Assembly: GCA_017303855.1 (NCBI GenBank)
Contig: JAFLBL010000007.1
Span: 1 to 64,000, forward strand
From: Chitinophagales bacterium
Lineage (GTDB): Bacteria > Bacteroidota > Bacteroidia > Chitinophagales > Chitinophagaceae
Direction: 5' to 3'
Length of the DNA stretch: 64,000 nt
Of the stretch, positions 18,301 to 26,672 are shown piece by piece; the stretch's first letter is position 1; each line of letters opens with the position of its first letter. A program made the position numbers and the translations under genes. The notes beneath the pieces were generated by a model. That model did no database searches, was not told the DNA's origin, and worked only from the letters and a program-made list of their open reading frames with translations.

Positions 18301-19660
18301 CATTGGTTGAAGAGTCACGCAGGCTTTGTGCGTTATATCCAACCGCAGTAGCAATGGCACTGTTATAATATACATACCCGTTAATAATACCGGACAGCCT
18401 GCAATTAATACGTATAACACAATTATTATTTGCCACCGGGTAATTGGGCAATGTACCTGTACCGTTTAGCAAATTTTTATTGGAATTTCCGTTGAATGCT
18501 CCATTTAGTACCAGTCCGGCCGGATTGGACACAAAACTGGTGGTTACAGCCGATACATTAGCTGCTCCGTTAATAGCCGTCAGATCATCTGTAACCTGTA
18601 CATTGGCAATATCCGTATTCCCGTAATTCTGCACATACACTTCATAAGTCACATCATACTGGTTAGGGGTACCTGTGGGAACAACGGAAACCAGTTTTTT
18701 GGATACACCAATACCGGTTACTACTGAGGCCATATCAGCTGCAGAATATACCGTACCTATCTTATTGATAATACTGGTATCACCTGTCATCGGATCTACT
18801 TCTCTGAAAGGACACACACCACCCGAAAAAGCGGCTACTGTTTCTCCCTGGGCATAGGTCAGACCAACGAAATTATTCGAAGGCACCTGCACCGTATCTA
18901 TATAGGTACAAGTGAGATTTGCCCCGGTACCTGTGTACGACTTATAATTGGGTGTAAATAATTTATTGTTCACCACGAAAAACATCTGACCGGATGGAGA
19001 AATGGCCACATCACCACTTCCGGACTCATAGATGACCGCGCCACCTGTCAGGGCTAATGTATCCACATTTCCCATCGTCCTTGTTCCGAAATCGATTGAA
19101 CGCAGATAGGCTTTATGCGGCACTCCATTGGGTTCCGGTGAAAATTCAATTACATAGGAACTCCCGGTATTATCAAAAGCCACTCCCAACAAATCGGCCG
19201 GAAATGAACACAAGGTATCCAGCCTGGGTGAGGTAGAAGTAGGCATCGTACCAACCGGCCATCTCCAGACATAGGTGCGGGGCACTGACCCGGAACCCGA
19301 AAAAGCGGTCAGGGCCGTCCACAGGTAGTAAATATTATGATCAGCCGGATTATACGAAACACTGGCATAGTTGGAGGTAAACCGCTGGGCGCTTGAGCCA
19401 CTGGTGCCAATACGCAACTGCGGGGTATACCTGCCTGTTACACCAGTTGTACCAGTTATACTGGACAGGGCATTTGTGCCGGCGTCATACGTATAAAAGT
19501 GAATCTGTTGCGTTCCGCTGGTACAACTGGTCCGGCCAACCGCAAACGGATAAGTCACGGTCGCCGGTTGCGCTGACACTGTTCCGGGAAAAAGGATTCC
19601 GGAAAAGATACCCGCTAAAAGAAGCCGGTTCAACAGGGTGGTTATATAATTATTTTTCAT
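15395..19660 (-). CDS. Giant T9SS protein with DUF11-like domain and TSP3 calcium repeats
   Basis: A 1421-aa secreted protein. Order: signal peptide; a propeller-like N-terminal region; a DUF11-type segment (NYGNTDIANVQVTDDL); a CBM/discoidin-like segment with GNDIAIDDIQFGSCD; many Asp-rich DxDxDG units of the thrombospondin type 3 kind at about residues 790-1200 (DSDNDGIPDVVEAGGVD and variants); a motif ERDWRCLPYILSCEFISF; an STDQIQF module; and a sorting domain from IMPNPVKELLQ. The repeats should bind Ca2+ and stiffen the stalk. It follows the M1 peptidase gene by 47 nt, so the two may form an operon. It is a paralogue of the 1433-aa protein encoded at 22365-26666. Confidence 0.9.
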   Translation of the reverse strand: MKNNYITTLLNRLLLAGIFSGILFPGTVSAQPATVTYPFAVGRTSCTSGTQQIHFYTYDAGTNALSSITGTTGVTGRYTPQLRIGTSGSSAQRFTSNYASVSYNPADHNIYYLWTALTAFSGSGSVPRTYVWRWPVGTMPTSTSPRLDTLCSFPADLLGVAFDNTGSSYVIEFSPEPNGVPHKAYLRSIDFGTRTMGNVDTLALTGGAVIYESGSGDVAISPSGQMFFVVNNKLFTPNYKSYTGTGANLTCTYIDTVQVPSNNFVGLTYAQGETVAAFSGGVCPFREVDPMTGDTSIINKIGTVYSAADMASVVTGIGVSKKLVSVVPTGTPNQYDVTYEVYVQNYGNTDIANVQVTDDLTAINGAANVSAVTTSFVSNPAGLVLNGAFNGNSNKNLLNGTGTLPNYPVANNNCVIRINCRLSGIINGYVYYNSAIATAVGYNAQSLRDSSTNGSIPDLNTNDKPDDVGEGQPTPLIISITGSSLPCTSLANVLYTQNFGSGAGLSTAVPAPVLGSGVSLGTGVVAYTGSVTQPIANDRYTLSDNAQAGNTSHFISLTDHTGNPNGKMLLVNADADNTVFYRGAFTSPICANQQYSLSFYAAFVGNSTYQTICDGFGGFKYPKVLINIRDRVSGVIISSLSTGDIFSTSWQQLGIKFTSPASYTGITFEMINNAPGGCGNDIAIDDIQFGSCDPLPVVGLNHINAGCLGTSASFSTVLSDPGALGSTPDYRWQVSADGVTWTDIAAAPNASTYTIASVGAGDVNLYYRALVAASGNLGNPNCRYPSPSFFLVAGCDIDDDDDGIPDLVESGGVDPLDDDDADHIPNYRDTDYPGFTDANSDGVNDNFDTDLDGIINELDLDSDNDGIPDVVEAGGVDTNGDGRIDNYADTDNDGFSQNVDANSSGKDLSGNGLDVPDLDGDGIPNYLDQDSDNDGIPDVVEAYGTDSNNNGVIDSYSDTDNDGFSDNVDGDVGNDGTAENAAATLMRTGTDPDNNGRANTYPYNNIDGDSKTNPYDLDSDGDGITDVKEAGFIDGDWNGRVDGAVNARGRNVILASLGSLPIPNADATGRPDPFDIDSDDDGIPDNLEGLTTLGYLLPSGNDTDGDGIDNMYDNFSGFGGDGIHPVDTDGDTTPDYLDADTDGDGLTDRVEGNDFNLNGLQDDVVTLTGVDTDGDGLDNRFDADNSSAQVTSARMGNGGTITGDPTPGSLTMVQHTAFMFGCATERDWRCLPYILSCEFISFKAVLQQHTVRLNWTAFCRQEVDYFEVERSTDQIQFSRVNTVAGKPVLNENESYAGTDDITGINSPVIYYRLRSVMKSGRVIYSHVISIRQTGSAAAEMKIMPNPVKELLQVSLNVQQNVVATVVISDANGRILFRYNEQLLKGSNTLSYSEAAALPEGMYFIRVELEGKMMVSKFNKLK

Positions 19661-19707
19661 AGATACAGAGTTGGCATAGGATGATAAAGATGATTAAAGA
19701 CCCAGGG

Positions 19708-22026
19708 CTACCTCCTGATTATTAAAGGTGTATTCAACAACGTTTTATCCGCCTGTTTTACCAGGACCACATAGGTTCCCACCGGCAATTCAGCTACTGA
19801 TAATTGCAGGTAGTTTTTGTCAGTTGTATACCGCTGCACGATTTTACCATCCATCCCCACCAGGCTTACTGACGCGGCTGTACCTGTATTCGCAGTCCAT
19901 TTCACCATCACTTCTTTATCCGCAGGATTGGGATATACAGCTGCGGAAGTCAGCAGATCCTGATCGGCACGTACCACTTTACTGTACTTACTATCCGTAG
20001 CAGTAACCAGTTTGGCACGATAGAATGTGGAAGGCAGATAAGGAGTGGCATCCATAAAGCTGTATTTTTTCAACTGACCACTGCCCTGCTCTTCCGTCAT
20101 ATAACCGGCATCTGTAAAGTCTGTACCATTCTGACTGCGTTGCAGAAGAATACTGTGTAAATCATTATCGGTTACTGAAACCGTTAATGATAGTTTATTA
20201 CCAACCGGATTTTGTTGCAACACAAAATCAACCAGGTTGACATCCAGGATGGCATTCGGACTGGTAGTGCCGGTCGCCAGTGTTTGGGAAAACGGATCGA
20301 ACGTAACAGTTACCGGATTAAAAGAAAGATCAAAACCGATTGTATTACCCGCAACAGGAGTTTCAATACCATTTCCCGCTCTGGAGAGCTGGCCATTCTG
20401 ATCATAAATTACTATAACTGTATCTTGTCCGGCCAATGCACCCTGCACACGGATTGCAATCGGCGTATAATAGTAGCCAACAGTAGAACCGGTACTTTTC
20501 GTTTGGGCTGTAACCTGTAAGGCAATCCGGTTGGTGGCAGATTTAGCCCAGCCGATTCCGGTAGAATACATCGGGTATCCGTTGCCGGTTACATAGGAAT
20601 TAAAGAAAGGAGTAAGGTCATATCCACCGGCGGCATTCTGCATGTGTATACGCAGGTCATTCGTCGTGGCAGAACGGTAGGCAAGGGCGGGATCATTTAA
20701 ATAATTTCTGCAGGCTTCGAAGAACTTTGCATCACCAAGCAGCATCCGCAGCATTGAAACCACCATGGCACCTCTTTCATATACCGTAGTACCATACGCA
20801 CTACCCCAGATTGTATTCGAGTTTACGATAGAAGCATCAGGTATATAGCAGGAATAGCCTCTGTATGTTGCATTGTTGGCAGTTGATTTAAAACCACTAC
20901 GTACTGTGGCTGCATTCTGACCCATCGCCGGCACCAGTTCCGCCGCAAGGGCCTCACTGTACCTTGCAAATCCTTCCGCCAGCCATAAATGATTCCAGGT
21001 GGAAAAAGTTACTTTATCACCAAACCACTGATGCGCCAGTTCATGGGCAATAACCGACCAGCTGGTCATGGAACTCCAGCTCATGGCTGAAAAAGTCTGG
21101 TGTTCCATACCACCACCCCAGCCAAATTCATACATACCATACTTTTCATCCTTGAAAGGGTAATCGCCAAACACAGAACTGAAGGCCACCATCTGGTCCC
21201 GGCAATAATCCATTGTAGTGAAATTACCTGCAGTCGGGGTCCGTCCCGAACCGATATAATATACGATCGGCACGCTGGTACCACCAATGGTAACCGGTGT
21301 TCTGTTATATACACTGTACTGTGCCACGGCAATGGATACCAGATAAGATGGAATCGGATAACGGTGTTTGTAGGTCATAATCCTGTTTGGAGCAGACACC
21401 ACATCACTGATTAATTTACCGTTTGCCGCAGCTCTGTAAGCAGACGGGGTAGTAATTATGAAGTCAACAGAGTCAATACGATCCTGCATATCCGCCTTAC
21501 AAGGCCAGAAGTCATCGTCTCCATAAGATTCCGCCAGCGAGTAAACGGCGGGCCCCAGAGCCGTTATAGTCGTCTTCAGATCCACACCTTCCCCATACGT
21601 GGCGAAATTGGGTGGTGTGCCGGAATAAGATATAGAAACGGAATCAAGGGTATTAACAGCCAATGTAACGGGCAGGGTAATCCGGAGAATATTCACATTT
21701 CCGGTAGTGGGAAAGGAAACCGTTACACCCGAAGTACTGCCATGGTATTTTACCACGAGGCTGCCATTATTATAGGATGCTTTTGTAAAATCAAATGTTA
21801 TCTGTGAAACATTGTTCACTTTCGTTTCGAAATAAGTGGTCACGGTACCGGCTATTGTTTTACCGGCAGCAGGATTTATAGTCCACTCAAAACGATGATA
21901 CTTAACGTCAATATTTGCCCCCGTACCACTGAAGCCGGTGGTTTGAGCAAGCAGTCCGTACCCGGACAATAATAAAATCAAAAAGGAAAACCCGATTCGA
22001 CGAATGGAAAAGCAATTAGAGAACAT
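19708..22026 (-). CDS. M1 family aminopeptidase with T9SS sorting domain
   Basis: A 772-aa secreted zinc peptidase. The catalytic motif is HELAHQWFGD, with the third zinc ligand Glu in WLAEGFARYSE; the substrate-anchoring motif appears as GGMEHQTFS in place of the usual GAMEN. The N-terminal beta domain begins after a signal peptide ending LLAQ. The C-terminal 200 residues or so hold an STDG-like module and the sorting domain VYPNPADKEVMVKW. It should trim peptides outside the cell. A 10-bp inverted repeat (22099-22148) lies in its upstream region. The 1421-aa T9SS gene follows closely. Confidence 0.93.
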   Translation of the reverse strand: MFSNCFSIRRIGFSFLILLLSGYGLLAQTTGFSGTGANIDVKYHRFEWTINPAAGKTIAGTVTTYFETKVNNVSQITFDFTKASYNNGSLVVKYHGSTSGVTVSFPTTGNVNILRITLPVTLAVNTLDSVSISYSGTPPNFATYGEGVDLKTTITALGPAVYSLAESYGDDDFWPCKADMQDRIDSVDFIITTPSAYRAAANGKLISDVVSAPNRIMTYKHRYPIPSYLVSIAVAQYSVYNRTPVTIGGTSVPIVYYIGSGRTPTAGNFTTMDYCRDQMVAFSSVFGDYPFKDEKYGMYEFGWGGGMEHQTFSAMSWSSMTSWSVIAHELAHQWFGDKVTFSTWNHLWLAEGFARYSEALAAELVPAMGQNAATVRSGFKSTANNATYRGYSCYIPDASIVNSNTIWGSAYGTTVYERGAMVVSMLRMLLGDAKFFEACRNYLNDPALAYRSATTNDLRIHMQNAAGGYDLTPFFNSYVTGNGYPMYSTGIGWAKSATNRIALQVTAQTKSTGSTVGYYYTPIAIRVQGALAGQDTVIVIYDQNGQLSRAGNGIETPVAGNTIGFDLSFNPVTVTFDPFSQTLATGTTSPNAILDVNLVDFVLQQNPVGNKLSLTVSVTDNDLHSILLQRSQNGTDFTDAGYMTEEQGSGQLKKYSFMDATPYLPSTFYRAKLVTATDSKYSKVVRADQDLLTSAAVYPNPADKEVMVKWTANTGTAASVSLVGMDGKIVQRYTTDKNYLQLSVAELPVGTYVVLVKQADKTLLNTPLIIRR

Positions 22027-22226
22027 ATTTGTGGTTTTTAAAAGGATGTCAGCTTGAAAACAAGTCAGCTCACAGCTATTATCTGTATCTGAAGTCCTTA
22101 AGTAGTTTATCTACCTGTTAACACATAGAGCAGAAAAGAAACTACTTAGCGGAACTGCTGAATTGTTTACACAAATATGAGTAGAAAACCTTAGTTCCGG
22201 AATCGAATGAGACATTTTCAATAAAA

Positions 22227-22451
22227 ATGAAGTATAATTCCTATAAGCAAATCGAAGAGTTACTTACCCGGGATGACGATTTTACAAAAAAACAGAGGCT
22301 GTTTAGGAAAATGCAAAGTCCTTTGAGAACTTTCTGGTCTTTTAAAGAAATGATTGGCTGGTATTCAGAGCTTATAAAACCGGGTGGTAATCGCATAGCC
22401 GCCCTTATATACCCGTATAAAGTATATACCCGCCGGAAGCAGATGATGTAG
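22227..22451 (+). CDS. Doubtful small ORF, 74 aa
   Basis: Starts MKYNSYKQIEELLTRDDDF and reads like a charged helical protein for its first 46 codons, then overlaps the 3' end of the convergent 1433-aa T9SS gene by 87 nt. The overlapping part looks like antisense noise (YPYKVYTRRKQMM). No family recognised, no clear promoter. It could be a remnant of a short gene or chance. Confidence 0.25.
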   Translation: MKYNSYKQIEELLTRDDDFTKKQRLFRKMQSPLRTFWSFKEMIGWYSELIKPGGNRIAALIYPYKVYTRRKQMM

Positions 22452-25400
22452 CGGATACCGGATAAGATTATCGCCTTTTACCAGGTTTTCACTAAACCGG
22501 AACAGGATGTTGCCTGCGCTACCCGTTATATCGAAGGAAGCCTGACCAGCCACATCTGTCTGAATGTATAACTGCAGCATATCTTTCACCGGATTAGGGT
22601 TTACCCGCAGGGCCGTACTGCCAGAAGTTGCACGGTTTATGACCACAACCGGGCTGATCAATATAGTTCCGGAACGCATAACGGATTTTAACCGGTAATA
22701 ATAAATGGGTTCAGCCGGATTTCCCGGCAGATCAACATCTGTATAATCTTCCACTTCATTCAGTGCCGGACGCGCAGCAATCTTCGATACCTGTACAAAA
22801 TGTTGCCGGTCTGTACTACGCTCAAGCACAAAATAGTCCGGATTCTGCCGGCAAAGTACAGACCAGTTCAGGCTGACCTGGTTTCCCTGCAACCGGGCAG
22901 TAAAAGAAATAAACTCACAACTCAACACATACGGTATACAACGCCAATCCCGTTCAAACGGACAACCAAAAGCGACTGGGGTGCGCTGTACCGTAGTGAT
23001 GGAACCAGGCGTTGGATCGCCGGTTGTTGTACCCCCATTGCCCATATAAGCAGATGTGGCTTCCGCACTGCTGTTATTATTATCAAAGCGGTCATCAAGT
23101 CCGTCATCATCCGTATCCATTCCGGTCAATGTTACCAGGTCATCCGGCAGCCCGTTCAGGTTCAGGTCATTTCCTTCCACGATATCTATCAGGCCATCAC
23201 TGTCTGTATCACTGTCCAGGTAGTCAGGCGTTGTATCCCCGTCAATGTCGCAGGGGTGAATTCCATCTCCGCCGAAACCGGCAAAATTATCATAGGCATC
23301 ATCTATTCCATCCGCATCGGTATCCGTTGCTGCCGGCAATAAATACCCGGCCGTTGTAAGCCCTTCCACATTATCAGGTATACCGTCATTATCCGCATCA
23401 ATATCATACGGATCAGCCCGGCCGTTTGAATCGCCATTGGGTAAAGGCAGACTTCCAAGTGCCGCCAGCAGTATATTGCGGCCGTTTAGATTCACTGCTC
23501 CATCCACCCGTGCATCCCAGTTGCCATCCAGAAAACCGGCTTCCGTTACATCCGTAATGCCGTCACCATCACTGTCGAGGTCATACGGATTCGGCTTACT
23601 GTCCACATCCATATTTTTATACGGCCAGCTATCACAACGACCGTCATTATTACCGTCGGCACCGGTACGTAACAACGCCGCACTTCCGTTTTCCGCCACT
23701 GCGTCATTTCCCACATCGGCATCGATGGCGTCCGCATACCCGTCACCATCCGTATCTGTAAATACGCTTACCATGCCGCTGTTTGCCAGATCCGTTCCAT
23801 ACACTTCGGTTATATCCGGAATACCGTCATTATCACTATCGAGATCGAGGTAATTAGGATATCCGTCACCGTCAGTATCCAGTCCGCCAAGACCGGTGGA
23901 CGATCCGCTGACCCCCGTATTATTGGCATCCACATTCTGGGAGAAGCCGTCGTTGTCCGTATCCGAATAATTGTCGATACGGCCGTCCCCGTTGGCATCC
24001 ACGCCGAAACTCTCCACGGTATCCGGAATACCGTCATTATCACTGTCCAGGTCAAGGTGATTGGGAATACCGTCCAGGTCCTTATCCATGTTATCATTTA
24101 CACCGTCGCCGTTGCTGTCGGTGTAACCGGGAAAATCACTGTCATAAAAATTTACCACCCCGTCATTGTCCGAATCGGCACTCGGGTCAAAATTGTCGTT
24201 AAATGTATCCGCGTTGTTATCCGTAAAGCCCGGATACCCGCTGTCATTCCAGTTGGGTATACCGTCACTGTCATGATCCTGCAGGGCTACCGGGTTATTC
24301 AGTTCCAGGTAATCCGGCAAACCATCATCGTCATCATCAATATCGGGACAGGCGGTGATATAAATATTTATACTGACGGTATCGTCACAGGAGCCAGGGC
24401 CGTCGTACCAGGCAAAGATCACCCGCGTAAAAGTGATTGCCGTAGCCGGATTAAAGGCAGTAGCCCCGGAAAAAGGATACCCGGTAAAAAACTGATAACC
24501 ACCATAACGGGCAACCGGAATGGTAACATTTGTAACCGGACATATATTTGTAAGAATAGTATCTCCAACAGGCTGGCAGTCTCCGGTTATAGTATTAACC
24601 ACAGGTCCGATTACTTCACATCCACTGACCAGCACGCCGCTGGAATCAAATAAATCTATTCCGGATAGTTTACCCGTATAATCAATACGCGCACTGTTAC
24701 GCAATGTATTATTACAGGCATATACTTCACAGGAGGAAGCCGTGTACACGTCAAATGTAATATACCCGGAAGCCCCGATAGCAAGTTCTCCACCGGCACT
24801 GCCATTGGCACCGGTGCCGAGGCGGAAAAGAACCCGGTTATTCCCCACATCATATTCCGCCTGATCGTCGGCTGTGGCATCTGTTTTTGATAGTCCGTCG
24901 ATCACAAGACTGCCGGGCAGATATGTGGAGCCGGTTGGAATATTATCATAAATGATTGTATTGATACTGGCATCATTTCCATTATTCTGGTAGTCCACCC
25001 GGTACCGCAATACATCGCCGGGTTGTAAGACTCCTCCATTCAGATCGGTGGAGGTTTTTAACATGGAAAAAGTGGGTGTGTACTGTGAAATAGCCGTGGT
25101 GGCCACCTGCAGCATATAGTTTTCAGAAGGAGAACTGAACCGGATACTGGCTGAGCTCTGACTGTTTCCCAAAACAATATTGGCCAGGTTGGGTACCAAT
25201 AAAATATCCGCGTCATATCCGAGCGTATTATTATGAGCCGGATTCCGGGTAGCTACTACCGCACCATATTTTGAAATGGTACTGTTCCACATATCATTCA
25301 GGTTGGCCGTCGCGTTCGGTGTAAGGCTGGTATAGGTACCTATCAGCGGATTTGAATTCTGCTTGAATGAATATTCATCGGTAGATACCCGGTCACCATC

Positions 25401-26666
25401 AAACACCACGGCACCCAGTTCACAACTGACAGGACCGGTTGGTGGCGTTAAAAAACCGGAGATGGGAATATGCAGGGAAGGGTCTCCCCCGTTCATAATA
25501 GCTGAACCATCAAAAACGGACAGGTTACGGACGATGGTAGCCGGATCCGCATAAGCAATAACGATAGTCCAGCCTCCTGCGGCATTTACAATTCCAGCCG
25601 GGCTGCAAACATTCGCTATCGTATAGGTACCGTTCGGACTCGTGGCGCTCACCAAAGCAGTAATATCGGTAAAACAACGGTAACCCGTATGCGGTAATCC
25701 CGGGACCAATGTTCCGTTATGGTAATCTGTTTGACCGGATACCAGGTCCGTAAAAACACCTGCCCCCGGCAATTTAAGCTTCACTGTTGTTTCGCCGGTA
25801 ATCCAGGAAGTATTCGTTCCATCGGTACCCTGTGTGGCGCCCCAGTACAAACCGGCAAATAATACCTGTGAACAGGAAGGCAGGGACAGGTCAGCAGAAG
25901 AAGAATTGAATATCAGCGGATCTACGCCGGACAATTCCATGTTAAAGGACAAATCCGAACTGGAGGCATTGGCCTGATGGATTTCCACAGCAATATCATT
26001 ATTACCGGCACTGAAAAAAGTAGTGGCAATTGTAAAACTGATCACGGCATCTTCAATAGCCGATGAAGCCGTGGTAGCATACACCACGGCACCGGCAGGC
26101 ATATTGTTACGGCCTACTTCCACCCCGTTTACATATACCACGTATCCGTCATCCCTTTCCACATCAAAACGAAATGCCCCATAGGCAGAAGGATTGGGAA
26201 TGTTGATTGTTTTCCTGAAATAACTGGTTATATATTTATTGCCGGTAGGCAGGCAAAGGGTACCACCCCCACCGGAAGGTATACAGGTGGCTTCGTCTCC
26301 ATCGCCATAACCGAGTTCACTGTTACCGGCTGACCAGGCCGCATCATTATAGCCCAGGTTTTTCCAGCTGCCGGCCGGTGCCGCACCGGCTGAATAATAT
26401 TTCCAGGATGAACCAAACGGGATCAAGGTGGTTCCGGTGATATTTATATTTGACCCTGTGTTGCCGTTATTCACAGCTGTACCGCCGGGAGGCGCTTCTG
26501 TAGTACTTACCCCTGCGGAAGTAATAATATTATTGGCAACGAAAGTGATATTGCCTTTTACAGAAGCATTATAATACCTGGGTGTAAAAGCGCGCAGTAC
26601 CTGGGCGGATAGCCGGGCACTGCAGGCACCCGTCAGTAATAATAATATAATAAGGCTTCTTTTCAT
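22365..26666 (-). CDS. Giant T9SS protein with N-terminal jelly-roll-like module and TSP3 repeats
   Basis: A 1433-aa secreted protein. After the signal peptide there is a region of about 170 aa (LIPFGSSWKYY to NMELSG) that is shared with the metallophosphoesterase encoded directly upstream and looks like a sugar-binding jelly roll. A central region with DUF11-like VDYQNNGNDASINTI follows, then TSP3-type DxDNDG units (about residues 790-1230), the motif ERDWRCIPYVLSCEFISF, an STDRQHF module and the sorting domain from VNPNPVKDMLQLY. Its start lies 6 nt after the upstream stop, so the two genes are an operon. The repeat region resembles the 1421-aa protein almost unit for unit. Confidence 0.9.
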   Translation of the reverse strand: MKRSLIILLLLTGACSARLSAQVLRAFTPRYYNASVKGNITFVANNIITSAGVSTTEAPPGGTAVNNGNTGSNINITGTTLIPFGSSWKYYSAGAAPAGSWKNLGYNDAAWSAGNSELGYGDGDEATCIPSGGGGTLCLPTGNKYITSYFRKTINIPNPSAYGAFRFDVERDDGYVVYVNGVEVGRNNMPAGAVVYATTASSAIEDAVISFTIATTFFSAGNNDIAVEIHQANASSSDLSFNMELSGVDPLIFNSSSADLSLPSCSQVLFAGLYWGATQGTDGTNTSWITGETTVKLKLPGAGVFTDLVSGQTDYHNGTLVPGLPHTGYRCFTDITALVSATSPNGTYTIANVCSPAGIVNAAGGWTIVIAYADPATIVRNLSVFDGSAIMNGGDPSLHIPISGFLTPPTGPVSCELGAVVFDGDRVSTDEYSFKQNSNPLIGTYTSLTPNATANLNDMWNSTISKYGAVVATRNPAHNNTLGYDADILLVPNLANIVLGNSQSSASIRFSSPSENYMLQVATTAISQYTPTFSMLKTSTDLNGGVLQPGDVLRYRVDYQNNGNDASINTIIYDNIPTGSTYLPGSLVIDGLSKTDATADDQAEYDVGNNRVLFRLGTGANGSAGGELAIGASGYITFDVYTASSCEVYACNNTLRNSARIDYTGKLSGIDLFDSSGVLVSGCEVIGPVVNTITGDCQPVGDTILTNICPVTNVTIPVARYGGYQFFTGYPFSGATAFNPATAITFTRVIFAWYDGPGSCDDTVSINIYITACPDIDDDDDGLPDYLELNNPVALQDHDSDGIPNWNDSGYPGFTDNNADTFNDNFDPSADSDNDGVVNFYDSDFPGYTDSNGDGVNDNMDKDLDGIPNHLDLDSDNDGIPDTVESFGVDANGDGRIDNYSDTDNDGFSQNVDANNTGVSGSSTGLGGLDTDGDGYPNYLDLDSDNDGIPDITEVYGTDLANSGMVSVFTDTDGDGYADAIDADVGNDAVAENGSAALLRTGADGNNDGRCDSWPYKNMDVDSKPNPYDLDSDGDGITDVTEAGFLDGNWDARVDGAVNLNGRNILLAALGSLPLPNGDSNGRADPYDIDADNDGIPDNVEGLTTAGYLLPAATDTDADGIDDAYDNFAGFGGDGIHPCDIDGDTTPDYLDSDTDSDGLIDIVEGNDLNLNGLPDDLVTLTGMDTDDDGLDDRFDNNNSSAEATSAYMGNGGTTTGDPTPGSITTVQRTPVAFGCPFERDWRCIPYVLSCEFISFTARLQGNQVSLNWSVLCRQNPDYFVLERSTDRQHFVQVSKIAARPALNEVEDYTDVDLPGNPAEPIYYYRLKSVMRSGTILISPVVVINRATSGSTALRVNPNPVKDMLQLYIQTDVAGQASFDITGSAGNILFRFSENLVKGDNLIRYPLHHLLPAGIYFIRVYKGGYAITTRFYKL

Positions 26667-26672
26667 CCGCTT

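Noticed and set aside
26230..26260. CTGCCTACCGGC-like word in the 1433-aa gene, similar to the tnpC palindrome
   Set aside because: It encodes LPTGNK, which is conserved in the paralogous module (APTGNK), so it is ordinary coding sequence and lacks the second arm.
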